Source: Quatrionicoccus australiensis
Lineage (GTDB): Bacteria > Pseudomonadota > Gammaproteobacteria > Burkholderiales > Rhodocyclaceae
Direction of reading: 5' to 3'
Assembly: GCF_020510525.1 (NCBI RefSeq)
Contig: NZ_CP075188.1
Coordinates: forward strand, 3,348,001-3,412,000
DNA length: 64,000 nucleotides
Position numbers and translations under genes: made by a program
In this document: positions 53,478 through 62,941 of the stretch, one piece after another
How the letters are laid out: every line of letters starts with the position of its first letter
How positions within the stretch are numbered: position 1 is the first letter of the stretch
The notes under the pieces: generated by a model
What the model was told of the DNA's origin: nothing
The model's database searches: none
The model's input: only the letters and a program-made list of their open reading frames with translations

Positions 53478-54905
53478 ATGCACGCATTTGAACGAAACCT
53501 GCCGAAAATCCGCCTTGGCGCGGCGTTGACCGCTGCGCTGCTGCTCTCCGGCTGCGCCGTCGGCCCCGACTACCTACGCCCGAGCTACTGGTTTCCGGAA
53601 CAGCACAAGGAAGCCGTGCCGGAAGCCCGTGCCGAGGCACCGATCAACCCGCAGTGGTGGACGCTGTTCGGCGATGCCGACCTGAACAACCTGGAGCAGC
53701 AGGCGCTGGACGCCAACCAGGACCTGCAGGCCGCGATCGCCCGCCTCGAGCGCGCCGAAGCCGTCGCCCGCGAAGCCGGTGCCGACTACCTGCCGACTGC
53801 CACACTGGGCGTCAATAGCGCACGCAACCAGATCAGCGGCGAAACCTTCAGCGGCCGCAACACCGGCCAGGCGACCTACAACAACACCCGGGCCGCCGCC
53901 TCGCTGAGCTATGAGCTCGATCTCTGGGGCCGCATCCGGCGCAACAACGAAGCCGCCCGCGCCGACGCCCTGGCCAGCCGTTTCGGCCGCGACACCGTGC
54001 GCCTGACGCTGACCGGCCAGGTTGCCAACGAGTATCTGGCGCTGCGCAGCCTCGACGCCCAGCTCGAAGTCACCAAAGACACGCTCGCCAGCCGCGAAAA
54101 AGCACTGCAGATCGTCAAGGCCCGTGTCGATGCCGGCTCGGCCGGGGCACTTGAGCAGTCGCAGGCGGAAAGCGCCCGCGCTGCCGCCCAGGCCCAGTGG
54201 AACCAGCTGCGCCGGCAACGCGCGATTTCGGAAAACCAGCTCGGCCTGCTCACCGGCCAGCCCGGCCTGAAAATCGCGGCCGCCAACCTCGACAAGCTGC
54301 CGCTGCCGCCGACGCCGCCGGTCGGCGTACCGTCCAGCCTGCTCGACGCGCGCCCCGACGTGCGCCAGGCCGAGGAAACGCTGATCGCGGCCAATGCCCG
54401 CATCGGCGTCGCCAAGGCCGCCTACTACCCGACGATCAGCCTGACCGGCCTCTACGGCGGCGAGAGCATGGCACTGGCCAAGCTCTTCGATGGCAGCGCC
54501 GGCATCTGGTCGGCCGCACTCGGCCTCTCAATGCCGATCTTCGACGCCGGCCGCACTGGCGCCCGGGTCGACCAGGCGACGGCGAGCCAGAAGGAAAGCC
54601 TGGCCAATTACCGCAAGACCATGCAGACCGCCTTCAAGGAAGTTAACGACGCCCTGGTCAGCCTCAAGGAATACGCCGACGAGGAAAGCGCCAACAACGC
54701 CCAGGTCGTCGCCGCCCGCCGCGCCCAGGAGCTGGCCCAGGCCCGCTACGAAGCCGGCTACTCCGGTTTCATGGAACTGCTCGACGCGCAACGTACGACC
54801 AACACGGCACAGCTGTCCTATCTTGCCAGCCGCAAAAATCGCCTCGGTGCGGCGGTCGACCTGTTCAAGGCGCTCGGCGGTGGCTGGCTGCCGAGCGGCA
54901 GCTGA
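53478..54905 (+). CDS. oprM: Outer-membrane efflux channel (OprM/NodT type)
   Basis: A 475-aa lipoprotein with lipobox (LLLSGCAVGPDY). It has the two internally repeated TolC-type segments (DLNNLEQQALDANQDLQAAI; LGLSMPIFDAGRTGARVDQ). It forms the trimeric exit duct for the RND pump. The start at MHAFERNLPK begins one base after the acrB stop and uses the GGAGGAAAA site inside its end. Translation is coupled. Confidence 0.94.
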   Translation: MHAFERNLPKIRLGAALTAALLLSGCAVGPDYLRPSYWFPEQHKEAVPEARAEAPINPQWWTLFGDADLNNLEQQALDANQDLQAAIARLERAEAVAREAGADYLPTATLGVNSARNQISGETFSGRNTGQATYNNTRAAASLSYELDLWGRIRRNNEAARADALASRFGRDTVRLTLTGQVANEYLALRSLDAQLEVTKDTLASREKALQIVKARVDAGSAGALEQSQAESARAAAQAQWNQLRRQRAISENQLGLLTGQPGLKIAAANLDKLPLPPTPPVGVPSSLLDARPDVRQAEETLIAANARIGVAKAAYYPTISLTGLYGGESMALAKLFDGSAGIWSAALGLSMPIFDAGRTGARVDQATASQKESLANYRKTMQTAFKEVNDALVSLKEYADEESANNAQVVAARRAQELAQARYEAGYSGFMELLDAQRTTNTAQLSYLASRKNRLGAAVDLFKALGGGWLPSGS

Positions 54906-54936
54906 GCCGGGCCGGCGACCGGAAAGGGAGAGAAAA

Positions 54937-55566
54937 ATGGTCAGAAGAACCAAGGAAGATGCCCTGGTGACCCGTAACCGCATCCTCGACACGGCCGTCG
55001 AGGTGTTCAATCACAAGGGCGTTTCGCAAACCTCGCTCAACGACATCGCCAGGGAAGCCGGCGTCACCCGTGGCGCCATCTACTGGCATTTCGAGAACAA
55101 GGTGGCGATGTTCAACGCCATGATCGAACGCCTGATCTGCCCTTTGATGATCAATGCGGAAGATCGTGATGCGCGCATCGCAGCCAACCCCCTGCGTTTC
55201 ATTCGTGAAGCAACCGAGGAGTTTGTCGGCAGGATGCTGAGCGACACGAACTTTCGCAAGGTGTTCGAGATTTTCTGGCACAAATGCGAGTACGTCGGTG
55301 AAATGGCCACCATACGCGACAGCCACCTCGACGAGGGCGAGAACCACATCGACATTCTGCAACGGGCCTTCACGCTGGCCCGCGAGCAAGGCCAGATCGA
55401 GCACGAGATGAGCCCGCATCAGGTCACCATCGGCTTGATCAGCCTGATTGACGGCCTGCTCTTCAACTGGACCAAAAATCCGGCCATGTTCCCCCTCAAG
55501 GAATATGCCGGACCTATCGTGGCGACGTACTTCCGCGGTCTCGGCGCCCGCTCCGGGACGCTTTAG
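54937..55566 (+). CDS. acrR: TetR-type efflux repressor (AcrR-like)
   Basis: A 209-aa regulator. The N-terminal helix-turn-helix (TRNRILDTAVEVFNHKGVSQ; DIAREAGVTRGAIYWHFENK) is the AcrR/TtgR type, and the C-terminal ligand domain has the related LIDGLLFNWTKNPAMFPL. It should bind the palindrome at 49066 and release it when a drug is bound. Unusually it is the last gene of the operon rather than divergent from it, giving negative feedback through its own transcript. GGGAGAGA precedes the ATG. Confidence 0.93.
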   Translation: MVRRTKEDALVTRNRILDTAVEVFNHKGVSQTSLNDIAREAGVTRGAIYWHFENKVAMFNAMIERLICPLMINAEDRDARIAANPLRFIREATEEFVGRMLSDTNFRKVFEIFWHKCEYVGEMATIRDSHLDEGENHIDILQRAFTLAREQGQIEHEMSPHQVTIGLISLIDGLLFNWTKNPAMFPLKEYAGPIVATYFRGLGARSGTL

Positions 55567-55580
55567 CCAGGGAAAAAGGG

Positions 55581-55604
55581 AAACGGCGGTGCAAACCGCC
55601 GTTT
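55581..55604 (+). terminator. Terminator of the efflux operon
   Basis: A stem AAACGGCGGT/ACCGCCGTTT with a 4-base loop, then CCTCTTG. The T-run is short. Confidence 0.7.
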
Positions 55605-55644
55605 CCTCTTGTATTGCCGCCAAGCTGTGCGAAAATCTTGAGCC

Positions 55645-56073
55645 ATGATGAAGCGCACATCCCTGATCACCGTTTTTTTGCTTTTTCTTGCCGGTTGCGA
55701 CCAGGTCAACCAGAAACTCGGCCTCGAAGATCCGGCCAAGAAGGAAGCGACCCAGCAGGCCGAAGGCAAGGCTGTCGGCAGCGCCTGCCGCCAGTCCGGC
55801 CGGGCCATCGAAGACTGCTACTCGATCTACAGCTGGCTGCCCAAGGCTTCCATCTACGAAGGCTGGAAGGAAATGGACGCTTACATGCGGGAAAACCAGC
55901 TTGAAACCGTAGCACCGCAACTGCCACCGCCGGAATCACCAAGCGCCGCCAAAAAGCGCAAGAAAGCCGAAGCGGCAGCAGCAGCAACGGAACCAGAAAG
56001 CGAAAAAGGTAGTTCCAAGGAAGAAGCCAAGAGCGCCGCCCCGGCCGAAGAAAAACCTGCCGAAAAACATTGA
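55645..56073 (+). CDS. Small lipoprotein with Ala/Lys/Glu-rich tail
   Basis: A 142-aa protein with lipobox (FLLFLAGCDQVNQKLG). The ordered part (residues about 40-90) has two Cys (SACRQSGRAIEDCYSIYSWL) likely to form a disulfide in the periplasm. The C-terminal 50 residues are low complexity (KKRKKAEAAAAATEPESEKG). I recognise no function. It lies between the efflux operon and a histidine kinase, on the same strand as both. Confidence 0.8.
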   Translation: MMKRTSLITVFLLFLAGCDQVNQKLGLEDPAKKEATQQAEGKAVGSACRQSGRAIEDCYSIYSWLPKASIYEGWKEMDAYMRENQLETVAPQLPPPESPSAAKKRKKAEAAAAATEPESEKGSSKEEAKSAAPAEEKPAEKH

Positions 56074-56116
56074 TTAGCTCCGCCATCAGAACGCGGGGGA
56101 AACCGGAGGTGGAGAC

Positions 56117-58654
56117 TTGAAACTACCCGCTCTTTTTGCCGGCATCCGTGGCAAGCTGATCGCAATCTTTGTCGTCATCAAGGTTGTTCCGCTGGTTCTG
56201 CTGGCCTGGTTTGCCTGGCATGCCGCGCAGCAACTGGGCGAAGAAGTTTCAACCAGGGCTGGCGGCATGGCGAATGCGATGCTCGACAGCATCAAGTCGG
56301 TCGGCAAAACCGTCACCGACGACTCCATCCGGGCCCTTGACCTGCGTTCGCGCGAAGCGATCGAGTCGCTGACCACCGATGCGGCAAAGGAAATCGCCGC
56401 CTTCCTCTACGACCGCGATCACGACATCCGCCTTGCAGCCGGGCTTGAGCCGTCGGAAACGGCCTTCAGAAACTTCCTGGCCGAGCGCACCCGGACCTTG
56501 CACCACCATGGCCCATGGCAACTGGCAGAAGACGGCAAATCCTGGGTACCGGAAAAAGCGCCGCTGCGTGAAGCCAAGGTCACCCGTCCCATCCTGCCGG
56601 ATAACGCCAAGGATTTTCATGCCAGGCCCCCCGAATACTTCGGTGAAGCCGAGCAACGGCCGCTGTTTGTCGAAATGACTTATGTCGGCCTCGATGGACA
56701 GGAAAAGATCAAGGTCACGCGCGGCGACCTGACTGAAAAAGGCCTGAAAAACGTCGTCGACCGGCGCAACACTTTCGTCCGGGCAGAAAGCTATTTCCCC
56801 GAGCTGAAAAAGCTGAAACCCGGCGAGATCTACGTTTCCGACGTCATCGGCGCCTATGTCCCGACCCAGCTCGCCGGCCCCTACCTGCCGGCTACGCTGG
56901 AGAAGGCGGGCAAGCCGTTCAAGCCACAAGAGTCGGCCTATGCCGGCACCGAGAATCCGGTCGGCAAGCGTTTCCGCGGCATCGTGCGCTGGGCCATGCC
57001 GGTCGTCCGCAATGGCCAGATCAGCGGCTACGTGACCCTGGCCCTCGACCACGACCACATCCGCCAGTTCTCCGATCGCCTGATGCCGACCGAGGAGCGC
57101 TACACGCCGATTGCCGATGCCATTAAGGGCAACTACGCCTTCATCTGGGATCACAAGAGCCGCTCGATCTCGCATCCGCGCGACTACATGATCGTCGGCT
57201 ACGACGCGCAGACCGGTCGCCCGGCAACCCCATGGATGGACGAGGAGCTGTACGCCGAGTGGCAGCAAAGCGGCAAGCCGGCCGACGAATTCCTCGCTAG
57301 CGTCCCGCCCTTCCGCGACCAGAATCTCAAGCGCAAGCCGGCCAGGGAACTGGTCAAGGCCGGCACGCTCGGCCTCGACTGCCGCTACCTGAACTTTTCG
57401 CCGCAATGCGATGGCTGGAATGCAGTGACCGAGCATGGCGGCTCCGGCTCCTTCGTCATTTTCTTCTCCGGCCTCTGGAAGCTGACTACCGCTGCCGCCA
57501 TCCCCTATTACACCGGCCAGTACGGAAAGACACCGCAGGGCTTCGGCTTCGTCACGATCGGCGCCAATGTCGATGAGTTCCACAAGGCAGCCACCGAAAC
57601 CGCCGCCAAGATCAACACCCTGGTCAACGAAAAGGACGCCAGTTTCAAGACACAGCGCAGCGAAATGCTCGATGACATCCAGAAGAGCCTGACTGCAACG
57701 GCCATCGGCCTCTGGGGTTCGACCCTGCTGATGATCGTTCTCGTCATCGGCGTCGCCGTGTGGATGGCCAACCTGCTGACCGGGCGCATCACCCGGATGA
57801 TTTCCGGCATCCATGCCTTCCAGCAGGGTGACCTGAAGCATCGGCTCGATGCCCGTTCAGCCGATGAAATGGGCGAACTGGCTAGTTCCTTCAACAACAT
57901 GGCGGACTCGGTCGAAGAGTCATTCAAACGTCTGGAAGAGGCGCGCGAAAAGGCAGAAGAGGCGAGCCGCCTCAAGTCAGCCTTCCTGGCCACCGTTTCG
58001 CACGAGCTGCGCACCCCGCTCAACGGCATTCTCGGTTTTGCCGAATTGCTCAAACTCGAACTGACCGATCCAACCCAGCAGGAGTACGCCAGCATCATTC
58101 ACAGCAGCGGCGAACATCTGCAGCAACTGGTCACGGAAATTCTCGACCTGGCCAAGATCGAGTCCGGCGAAATGACCTTCCACCTCGCACCACTCGCCCT
58201 CGCCAGTTTCATCGATGAAAGCGTGGCCGTACATCGCAGCAGTGCCGCAGAAAAAGGCCTCGCCCTGCATCTGGAGTTTGCCGATGACCTGCCGGAACAG
58301 CTGATCACCGATTCCACCCGCCTGCGCCAGTTGCTCAACAATCTGCTCAGCAATGCCGTGAAATTTACCGAGCATGGCTCGATTTCTCTGCGCGTCGCCC
58401 CCGTCGGCAATGAAATTTCCTTTGCCGTCAGCGATACCGGCCCGGGCATCCCCCCCGAACACCACGCCACCGTCTTCGAAAAATTCAAGCAGCTCGAAAA
58501 TTTCCTGACCCGCGAACACGGCGGCACCGGCCTCGGCCTCGCCCTGGTCCGGCAGCTGGTCGAACGCATGGGTGGTCGCATCACCCTTGAATCCAGCGTC
58601 GGCATCGGTTCCACTTTCACCATCTACCTCCCCCAAGGGGAAAACCATGACTGA
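56117..58654 (+). CDS. Membrane sensor histidine kinase
   Basis: An 845-aa kinase. The TTG at 56117 is chosen because GGAGGTGG lies just upstream and it starts MKLPALFAGIRGKLIAIF, ahead of the first membrane helix (14-36). A periplasmic sensor of about 490 residues follows, unusually long. It contains HEAR-type Cache-like stretches (RFRGIVRWAMPVVRNGQISG; YAFIWDHKSRSISHPRDYM). Then come a second helix (about 535-555), HAMP, HisKA ([15 protein letters not shown], His about 628) and HATPase_c (GTGLGLALVRQLVERMGG). Its end overlaps a single-domain response regulator. Confidence 0.9.
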   Translation: MKLPALFAGIRGKLIAIFVVIKVVPLVLLAWFAWHAAQQLGEEVSTRAGGMANAMLDSIKSVGKTVTDDSIRALDLRSREAIESLTTDAAKEIAAFLYDRDHDIRLAAGLEPSETAFRNFLAERTRTLHHHGPWQLAEDGKSWVPEKAPLREAKVTRPILPDNAKDFHARPPEYFGEAEQRPLFVEMTYVGLDGQEKIKVTRGDLTEKGLKNVVDRRNTFVRAESYFPELKKLKPGEIYVSDVIGAYVPTQLAGPYLPATLEKAGKPFKPQESAYAGTENPVGKRFRGIVRWAMPVVRNGQISGYVTLALDHDHIRQFSDRLMPTEERYTPIADAIKGNYAFIWDHKSRSISHPRDYMIVGYDAQTGRPATPWMDEELYAEWQQSGKPADEFLASVPPFRDQNLKRKPARELVKAGTLGLDCRYLNFSPQCDGWNAVTEHGGSGSFVIFFSGLWKLTTAAAIPYYTGQYGKTPQGFGFVTIGANVDEFHKAATETAAKINTLVNEKDASFKTQRSEMLDDIQKSLTATAIGLWGSTLLMIVLVIGVAVWMANLLTGRITRMISGIHAFQQGDLKHRLDARSADEMGELASSFNNMADSVEESFKRLEEAREKAEEASRLKSAFLATVSHELRTPLNGILGFAELLKLELTDPTQQEYASIIHSSGEHLQQLVTEILDLAKIESGEMTFHLAPLALASFIDESVAVHRSSAAEKGLALHLEFADDLPEQLITDSTRLRQLLNNLLSNAVKFTEHGSISLRVAPVGNEISFAVSDTGPGIPPEHHATVFEKFKQLENFLTREHGGTGLGLALVRQLVERMGGRITLESSVGIGSTFTIYLPQGENHD

Positions 58655-59009
58655 ACGTCACGCCCTCGTCGTCGACGACCACCCGACCAACCGCCTGCTC
58701 GCCATTGCCCTGCTCAAGAAACAGGGCTGGACGGTACACGAAGCTGAAGGCGGCGAAACCGCCATCGCACTGGCCAACAGCTTTTCGCCAACCCTCGTTC
58801 TGCTCGACATCAGCATGCCCGGCCTGTCCGGCGAAGACACCTGCGCCCGCCTGCGCGAATGCCCGAACGGCAAGACAATGCGCATCCTCGCCTATACCGC
58901 ACACGCCTTTCCCGAAGAGCGGGCACGCTTCCTCGCCGCCGGCTTTGACGACATCCTGGTCAAACCGATCAACCGCCAGCTGCTTGAAGACCTGATCGCC
59001 GGCCTCTGA
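58647..59009 (+). CDS. Single-domain response regulator
   Basis: A 120-aa receiver domain (ALVVDDHPTNRLLAIALL; TLVLLDISMPGLSG with the phospho-Asp; DDILVKPINR with the conserved Lys). It has no output domain. It overlaps the kinase gene by 8 bp and is its likely partner. It may pass phosphate to another protein or act by protein contact, like CheY. Confidence 0.93.
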   Translation: MTERHALVVDDHPTNRLLAIALLKKQGWTVHEAEGGETAIALANSFSPTLVLLDISMPGLSGEDTCARLRECPNGKTMRILAYTAHAFPEERARFLAAGFDDILVKPINRQLLEDLIAGL

Positions 59010-59385
59010 TCCCAGTCCACGGCAATGAATGCCAACAGTCCCGGCTGACGGCATCAACCCGAGCAACAAAGGCCCACGGCTTTCTGCGCCAGCCAAAACG
59101 CAAGACGAAAATGCTTGCCCTGACAGCCATCTCCGGACTGCAGCCTGCCCCCACCGGAAAACAGGAAGGTTCGGCAGAGGCTTTTACAGTACTATCGCCT
59201 GAGCCGAACCCCGCCGACAATTGGTGCATTACCAAAAGAGTCTATCCAGCGCTTAACCCCATCGTTTCGCTGGTATCTGTCTGATTGAAGAAGGGCAAGA
59301 ATTCCGGATAAGCGAGAGTCTACGAAGAGTAGAGGGTCGGCTCTCTGTTCTCGTTGAAGATAACCGTACGGCTCTCGGCCCCCCC
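59010..59385. other. Intergenic region before the two-partner secretion operon
   Basis: About 375 bp with no open frame or hairpin that I can support. The last 100 bp are A/T-richer and should contain the promoter of the next operon. Confidence 0.5.
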
Positions 59386-60972
59386 ATGAAATACCACTCA
59401 ATGCTGGCGCTGGTCGGCGCGTTGCTGATCACCGCTGGCCGCGCCCTTGCAGAAGCGGCTGACAGCGGCGGCACATCCCCGCGTTTTGATATCGATCGCT
59501 TTGACGTTCACGACAACACACTGTTGTCAGCGCAATCGATCGACCGACTGACCCTGCCCTTCGTCGGAAAACAAAGGGACTTTGCCGACATCATGCGGGC
59601 GCTGGAGGCCTTGGAAGCGGCTTATCATGCGCGCGGCTATCAATTGATCCGTGTCGATTTACCGGAGCAGGAGCTGGATAAAGGCGTCGTGGTCCTGAAT
59701 GTCGTACAAACCAGGATCGGACACGTTACGGTCGAAGGAAACCGGCATTTTGATACGCCGAACATCCGCAACGCATTGCCCGCATTGCGCGAGGGTGAAA
59801 CGCCGGACATCGCAGCAGTTTCGAAGAGCCTGAAGCTGGCCAACGAAAACCCGGCCAAAAAAGTCGTACTGAAGATGAAAGGCGGGGCACAGGACGATAC
59901 GATCGATGCGACGCTGAGCGTAGCGGACGAGCGAACATGGACCACGAGCATCAATCTTGACAACACAGGCAGCGTATCGACGGGCAGAAGCCGCGCCGGC
60001 ATCCTTCTGCAAAACGCCAACCTGTTTGGGCTCGATCATGTGCTGAGCCTGCAGTACACGACCTCGCTGGAAAAGCCGAGCAAGGTCAGCGTGTACGGCT
60101 TCGGCTATCACATACCGCTCTATGCACTTGGCGACTCGATCGACTTCTTCGGTGCCTATTCCGACGTCAACAGCGGCACGATCAGCGCCGGAATTTTCAA
60201 TATCGCGGTGAGCGGCAAAGGCTCGGTGATGGGTACGCGCTATAACCACAATCTGGCCACGGCTGGCAATTACGCCTCGAAACTCGTTTACGGTCTCGAT
60301 TACAAGGCCTACAGGAACAGCATGCAACTGCTGGGAACCGAACTGGGTAACGACGTTACCGTGCATCCGCTCAGCCTTGCCTACCAGGGCGCCTGGACAC
60401 TGGCAGCCGGCGACGCCGGCTTCAGTGCAACATTACTGCACAACATTCCCGGCGGATCACGTGGCGACCAGCAGTATTTCACTGCGGCCCGCGCGGGTGC
60501 GACCGACGATTACACGCTGCTGCGCGTCAGCGCCAGCGGGACACAAGCACTACCGGGCGACTGGCTGGTACGCGCCATCGTCAACGGACAATACACCCGC
60601 GACGCCTTGATTCCCGGCGAGCAATTCGGTGTGGGCGGAGCGTCCACCGTGCGCGGTTTTGAGGAGCGTGAAGTGGCGAACGACTCTGGCGCAGTCGCCA
60701 ACCTCGAAATGTATTCGCCGCCCTTGTGCAAGGGCGGCCTCTGGCAATGCCGCATGCTGGCTTTTTACGATACGGCGTATGTCTCGCGCAATCACGCATT
60801 AGCGGCCGAGATTCGCAGTGCCACGATCAGCAGCGCAGGTATCGGCGTACGTGCGCAGTGGCGCAAGGACATCGATTTTCAGGTGGATTATGGTCATGTT
60901 CTGCATGCTGAAGCGACCAACACCCGGACCGGCGACAACCGTGTGCACCTTCGTCTCAGCCTGTCTTTTTAG
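59386..60972 (+). CDS. Two-partner secretion transporter (ShlB/FhaC type)
   Basis: A 528-aa outer-membrane protein. It has a signal peptide (MKYHSMLALVGALLITAGRA), a POTRA region (about 30-180: IDRFDVHDNTLLS; VTVEGNRHFDTPNIRNALP) and a 16-strand barrel with the VRGF motif of loop 6 (GGASTVRGFEE), ending in Phe. It recognises the TPS domain of its partner and secretes it across the outer membrane. No ribosome site is obvious at the ATG. The partner gene starts 7 bp downstream. Confidence 0.93.
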   Translation: MKYHSMLALVGALLITAGRALAEAADSGGTSPRFDIDRFDVHDNTLLSAQSIDRLTLPFVGKQRDFADIMRALEALEAAYHARGYQLIRVDLPEQELDKGVVVLNVVQTRIGHVTVEGNRHFDTPNIRNALPALREGETPDIAAVSKSLKLANENPAKKVVLKMKGGAQDDTIDATLSVADERTWTTSINLDNTGSVSTGRSRAGILLQNANLFGLDHVLSLQYTTSLEKPSKVSVYGFGYHIPLYALGDSIDFFGAYSDVNSGTISAGIFNIAVSGKGSVMGTRYNHNLATAGNYASKLVYGLDYKAYRNSMQLLGTELGNDVTVHPLSLAYQGAWTLAAGDAGFSATLLHNIPGGSRGDQQYFTAARAGATDDYTLLRVSASGTQALPGDWLVRAIVNGQYTRDALIPGEQFGVGGASTVRGFEEREVANDSGAVANLEMYSPPLCKGGLWQCRMLAFYDTAYVSRNHALAAEIRSATISSAGIGVRAQWRKDIDFQVDYGHVLHAEATNTRTGDNRVHLRLSLSF

Positions 60973-60979
60973 GAACGCC

Positions 60980-62941
60980 ATGAAGCCCCTCAAAACGAAC
61001 ACCCGCCGGACCGCAGTGCCGCTTTCTGCTGCCCTGCTTGGTGCGCTCATCCTCGGCGTCAGCAGCGGCAAGGTCCTGGCCAACCCGGCCGGCGCGACGG
61101 TGATCCATGGCCAGGCGACGTTTGCGCAGCAGGGTAATGTTTTCACGATTACCAACACGCCAAACACCATCATCAACTGGTCGAACTTCTCGATCCAGCC
61201 CGGCGAGCTGACGCGCTTCATCCAGGAAAGCAGCAACAGCACCGTGCTGAACCGGATCACCGGCCAGGACCCGAGCCGGATACTGGGCGCCTTGCAGTCG
61301 AACGGTCGCGTCTTCCTGATCAATCCGAACGGCATCCTGTTCGGCCGCGATTCGCAAGTCAATGTCGCCAGCTTTGTCGCATCGAGCCTGGCGATTTCGA
61401 ATACCGACTTTCTGGCAGGCAGGAACAAGTTTGCCGCCGGCGATGTAGCCGGCAAGGTAAGCAACCTCGGAGCGATCACCACCCTGTCCGGCGGACAAGT
61501 CTTCCTGATCGCTCCGGAGGTCGGCAACAGCGGCGTCATCACTTCGCCGCAAGGCGAAGTGATGCTGGCCGCAGGGCACAGTGTGCAACTGGCCAACACG
61601 AGCAATCCGGACATGCATGTCGTCGTTTCCGCGGCTTCCGACCAGGCGCTGAATCTCGGCACCATCGTGGCGCAAGGTGGCAAGATCGGCATCTACGCCG
61701 CGCTGATCAATCAACGCGGCACGCTGAACGCCAACAGCGCGGTCGTTGGCGAAAACGGCAAGATCATCCTGAAGGCAAGCCGCACCACGCTGCTGGAAGC
61801 GGGCAGCACGACCACCGCCAGCGGCGCCGGTAGCGGTGGCGAAATTCAGGTGCTCGGCGAACAGGTCGGCCTCATCGGCGATGCCCGCGTCGAAGCCAGC
61901 GGACAAACAGGCGGCGGCACGGTACTTATCGGCGGTGATTACCAGGGCAAAAACACCGCGATCACGAATGCGCAGCAGGTCTACATTGGCCAGGACGCGA
62001 AGATTTCGACCGATGCCATCGCCAGCGGCAACGGCGGCAAGCTGATCGTCTGGGGCGACAGGACAGCGCAGGTATACGGTTCGCTGTCGGCGCGCGGCGG
62101 GGCGCTTTCAGGCAATGGCGGGTTCATTGAAACATCCGGACACTACCTCGATGTCGCCGGCATTCGCGTCGACGCCAGGGCTGCCCACGGACATAACGGC
62201 CAGTGGCTGCTTGACCCAACCAACATCACTATCGCGTCCGGTGTCGATTCATCCCCACTGGCTAATTCCGCGACGTTTGCCTCCCTCGCCTTCAACGGCG
62301 GCGCCGATTCCTTCCTTAATTCGTCGCAACTATCCAACGCCAACGCAAACGTCATCCTGCAGGCGACACACGACATCAATTTCCTTGACGCGATCAATGT
62401 GACTGGCGCAGGCATCGGACTGACCGCTCAGGCAGGCAACGACATTAACATCAATGCCTCGATCACGACGCATGGCGGTGCCATGGTCTTCTCGGCCAAC
62501 AATAACGGCGGCGGGACGGCGAGCGGCAGCGGCAAGATCAATGTCAGCGGCGGCAGCGTGTTGAGCGGCGGAGCGGTGACCCTGAACGACTCCACCACCA
62601 CACCATCGCCCCCACCGCCATCGGCCGATATGTGCAGCATCGCCCCCCAATCGGCGCTGTGCCTGTTGTTGTCCCCCCCCTCCGCCAGCGAACCCGTCAA
62701 ACCGGTCCAGCAAGCCAGTAACGAGGTGATCAGGACGATCAAAGAGTCGCCCCAAAGCACTACGCTTTCGCCAACGAGTCAGGCCCCGGACAGCACGCTT
62801 GGCACCACCAGCAATGTGTCATCGGCGGACGACAAAACCCTGACCAGCGATGACAAGAAGGGCACCACCCCGAGTGGGAGCACCTCCAGCCAAGAAAATG
62901 GAAGCAAAAATGACCAAATCAAAAAAGCATTTTGCAATTAA
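60980..62941 (+). CDS. Secreted TpsA exoprotein (filamentous hemagglutinin domain)
   Basis: A 653-aa protein with a signal peptide (ALLGALILGVSSGKVLA) followed by a TPS domain (about 30-170: VIHGQATFAQQGNVFTI; NRITGQDPSRILG; VFLINPNGILFGRDSQV), the secretion signal read by the TpsB partner. A beta-helix of Gly/Asn/Ser-rich repeats follows to about 560, and the end is Ser/Thr/Pro-rich. It is short for an FHA-type adhesin, many of which exceed 1000 aa. The final 90 residues overlap no known domain. AGGAACG precedes the ATG. Confidence 0.9.
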   Translation: MKPLKTNTRRTAVPLSAALLGALILGVSSGKVLANPAGATVIHGQATFAQQGNVFTITNTPNTIINWSNFSIQPGELTRFIQESSNSTVLNRITGQDPSRILGALQSNGRVFLINPNGILFGRDSQVNVASFVASSLAISNTDFLAGRNKFAAGDVAGKVSNLGAITTLSGGQVFLIAPEVGNSGVITSPQGEVMLAAGHSVQLANTSNPDMHVVVSAASDQALNLGTIVAQGGKIGIYAALINQRGTLNANSAVVGENGKIILKASRTTLLEAGSTTTASGAGSGGEIQVLGEQVGLIGDARVEASGQTGGGTVLIGGDYQGKNTAITNAQQVYIGQDAKISTDAIASGNGGKLIVWGDRTAQVYGSLSARGGALSGNGGFIETSGHYLDVAGIRVDARAAHGHNGQWLLDPTNITIASGVDSSPLANSATFASLAFNGGADSFLNSSQLSNANANVILQATHDINFLDAINVTGAGIGLTAQAGNDININASITTHGGAMVFSANNNGGGTASGSGKINVSGGSVLSGGAVTLNDSTTTPSPPPPSADMCSIAPQSALCLLLSPPSASEPVKPVQQASNEVIRTIKESPQSTTLSPTSQAPDSTLGTTSNVSSADDKTLTSDDKKGTTPSGSTSSQENGSKNDQIKKAFCN

